In this document: one piece after another, positions 62,788-64,000 of the stretch
How positions within the stretch are numbered: position 1 is the first letter of the stretch
Layout of the letters: each line of letters starts with the position of its first letter
Source of the DNA: Frigoribacterium sp. MEB024
Lineage (GTDB): Bacteria; Actinomycetota; Actinomycetes; Actinomycetales; Microbacteriaceae
Length of the DNA stretch: 64,000 bases
Direction of reading: 5' to 3'
Assembly: GCF_000878135.1 (NCBI RefSeq)
Contig: NZ_JXQZ01000099.1
Coordinates: 29,691 to 93,690, forward strand
Position numbers and translations under genes: made by a program
The notes under the pieces: generated by a model
The model's database searches: none
The model's input: the letters and a program-made list of their open reading frames with translations, nothing else
What the model was told of the DNA's origin: nothing

Positions 62788-64000
62788 TCAGACGCGGGCG
62801 CGCAGGTCCGCCGACGCCCGGGCCGCGCCCTCGGCGAGCAGACCCTGGTCCGCGTGGACGAGCTCGCCCTCCGCCACGACCGCGTCGCCCCCGACCCAGA
62901 GGCGGGCCAGCGGAGGCATCGAGGCCAGCCCCAGGGCGGCCACCGGGTCGGCGATGCCCGCGAACTCCACCCCGTCGACGCGCCAGAGGGCGAGGTCGGC
63001 GAGCTTGCCGACCTCGATCGAGCCGAGGTCGGCATCCCGCCCGAGCACGCGGGCGCCGCCGATCGTCGCGAGGCGCAGTCCCTGCCGGACCGAGAACGCG
63101 TCCGCGCCCGAGCGCAGGCGCCCGAAGAGCACCGCCTGCCGGATCTCGGTGCCGAGCTGGCCGGACTCGTTCGACGCGGCACCGTCGACCCCGAGCCCCA
63201 CGGGTGCCCCCGCGCGCAGCAACGACGCGATCGGGGCGATGCCCGCGGCGAGTCGACCGTTCGACGAGGGGCAGTGCGCCACACCGGTCCCGGTCGCGGC
63301 GAACCGTCCGATCGCGTGGTCGTCGAGGTGGACGCAGTGGGCCATCCAGACGTCGTCGCCGAGCCAGCCGAGGTCCTCCAGGTACTGGGTCGGCGTCCGG
63401 CCGAAGCGCTCGAGGCAGAAGGCGTCCTCCTCGACGGTCTCGGAGCCGTGGGTGTGCAGCCGGACGCCGAGCTGCCGTCCGAGGACGGCGGCCTCGCGCA
63501 GCAGGTCGGCCGTCACCGAGAACGGCGAGCAGGGCGCGATCGCGATCTGGACCCACGCGTCGCCGGACGGATCGTGGAACCGGGCCACCGCCTCCTGACC
63601 GGCGCGCAGCGCGGCGTCCGTCGTCTCGACGGCGAAGTCCGGGGGCAGGCCGCCCTGCGACCGACCGAGGTCCATCGAGCCGCGCGTGGCGTGCAGGCGG
63701 ACGCCGACCGTTCCGGCGGCCCGGACGATGCCGCCCAGGAGGTCGCCGGCACCGGCCGGGAAGACGTAGTGGTGGTCGCCGACGGTCGTGCAGCCCGACC
63801 GGGCCAGCACGGCGATCGCGGCGGCGGCCCCGGCCTCGACGAGCGGCTCGTCGATGCGCGCCCAGGTCGGGTAGAGCGCGACGAGCCAGTCGAACAGGAT
63901 CGAGTCCTGCGCGATGCCGCGGGTCAGCCACTGGTAGAGGTGGTGGTGCGTGTTCACCAGGCCGGGGGTCAGCAGGTGGCCCCGGCCGTCGACGCGCTCA
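62788..64000 (-). CDS. 8-oxoguanine deaminase-like amidohydrolase (5' end outside window)
   Basis: Partial gene; the coding frame stays open to the right edge, so the N-terminus is missing. The visible about 404 residues include TPGLVNTHHHLYQWLTRGIA (HxH metal site), HTHGSETVEEDAFCLERFGR, MAHCVHLDDHAIGRF and GLGVDGAASNESGQLGTEIR with the catalytic Asp, then the C-terminal beta domain [20 protein letters not shown]. This pattern fits the AtzA/TrzN-like group and specifically the 8-oxoguanine deaminases, which turn oxidised guanine into urate. Substrate assignment is from motif memory. No stop or shift is seen. Confidence 0.85.
   Translation of the reverse strand, partial: ERVDGRGHLLTPGLVNTHHHLYQWLTRGIAQDSILFDWLVALYPTWARIDEPLVEAGAAAAIAVLARSGCTTVGDHHYVFPAGAGDLLGGIVRAAGTVGVRLHATRGSMDLGRSQGGLPPDFAVETTDAALRAGQEAVARFHDPSGDAWVQIAIAPCSPFSVTADLLREAAVLGRQLGVRLHTHGSETVEEDAFCLERFGRTPTQYLEDLGWLGDDVWMAHCVHLDDHAIGRFAATGTGVAHCPSSNGRLAAGIAPIASLLRAGAPVGLGVDGAASNESGQLGTEIRQAVLFGRLRSGADAFSVRQGLRLATIGGARVLGRDADLGSIEVGKLADLALWRVDGVEFAGIADPVAALGLASMPPLARLWVGGDAVVAEGELVHADQGLLAEGAARASADLRARV

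Noticed and set aside
63000..63960. Start of the deaminase at the GTG near 63957
   Set aside because: The frame continues upstream with GRGHLLTPGLVNTHHH, the expected family sequence, to the window edge, so the true start is outside.

Overview
The window is high-GC (roughly 70%) chromosomal DNA from an actinobacterium, most likely a member of the Microbacteriaceae; I cannot fix the genus. The evidence is the gene set and order: truncated haemoglobin O, an Rv2466c-type DsbA-fold protein, ettA, tig-clpP1-clpP2-clpX, valS, ileS-folC-DUF4233-ndk, rne with long low-complexity arms, rplU-rpmA-obgE-proB-proA and nadD-rsfS. Other support comes from a class-E-type sortase signal (LAYTG), a translational actinobacterial T-box before ileS, and many leaderless starts (TANNNT 6-7 nt before ATG/GTG). 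Coding density is high, with many 4-bp ATGA/GTGA overlaps. I see no prophage, insertion sequence, CRISPR array or restriction cassette.

Layout. 0.1-6 kb: lipoprotein, ettA, two thioesterases, haemoglobin O and an MscS channel. 6-13.2 kb: aminopeptidase N, DsbA-fold oxidoreductase, RpiB-like isomerase, Nei-type DNA glycosylase, PaiB-like protein and an amidohydrolase. 13.2-17 kb: Dps with candidate iron boxes, a two-component system and an SGNH lipoprotein. 17-22 kb: a 3 x 54-bp tandem repeat, tRNA-Gly, tRNA-Pro, trigger factor and the Clp protease. 22-29.6 kb: M3 peptidase, methyltransferase, valS and an MHS-type transporter. 29.7-36.2 kb: a peptide-type ABC importer divergent from a TetR regulator, then GtrA. 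36.5-44.6 kb: LAYTG surface protein, CDF metal exporter, T-box-ileS-folC-DUF4233-ndk. 44.7-54.2 kb: DsbA/VKOR disulfide pair, RNase E/G, a membrane/permease cluster with a His-rich subunit, and DUF4031. 54.3-64 kb: rplU-rpmA-obgE-proB-proA-nadD-rsfS, an AAA ATPase, tRNA-Ala, and an 8-oxoguanine-deaminase-like gene that runs off the right edge.

Functionally the window is mostly translation and protein quality control (EttA, ValS, IleS, L21, L27, Obg, RsfS, trigger factor, ClpXP, peptidases), with extracytoplasmic redox folding (VKOR-DsbA) and proline and NAD synthesis.

The less ordinary signals are non-coding. A 9-mer, GGAGGCGCG, occurs 41 times by hand count (21 on +, 20 on -), where about 5 are expected from composition. 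At two sites inverted copies form the arms of terminator-like hairpins. A separate family of near-identical 40-bp intergenic palindromes occurs three times, with a fourth, more diverged palindrome beside a 9-bp microsatellite. Among proteins, the RNase E/G gene appears to lack the zinc-link cysteine pair, and the Nei-type glycosylase has lost the last zinc-finger cysteine.
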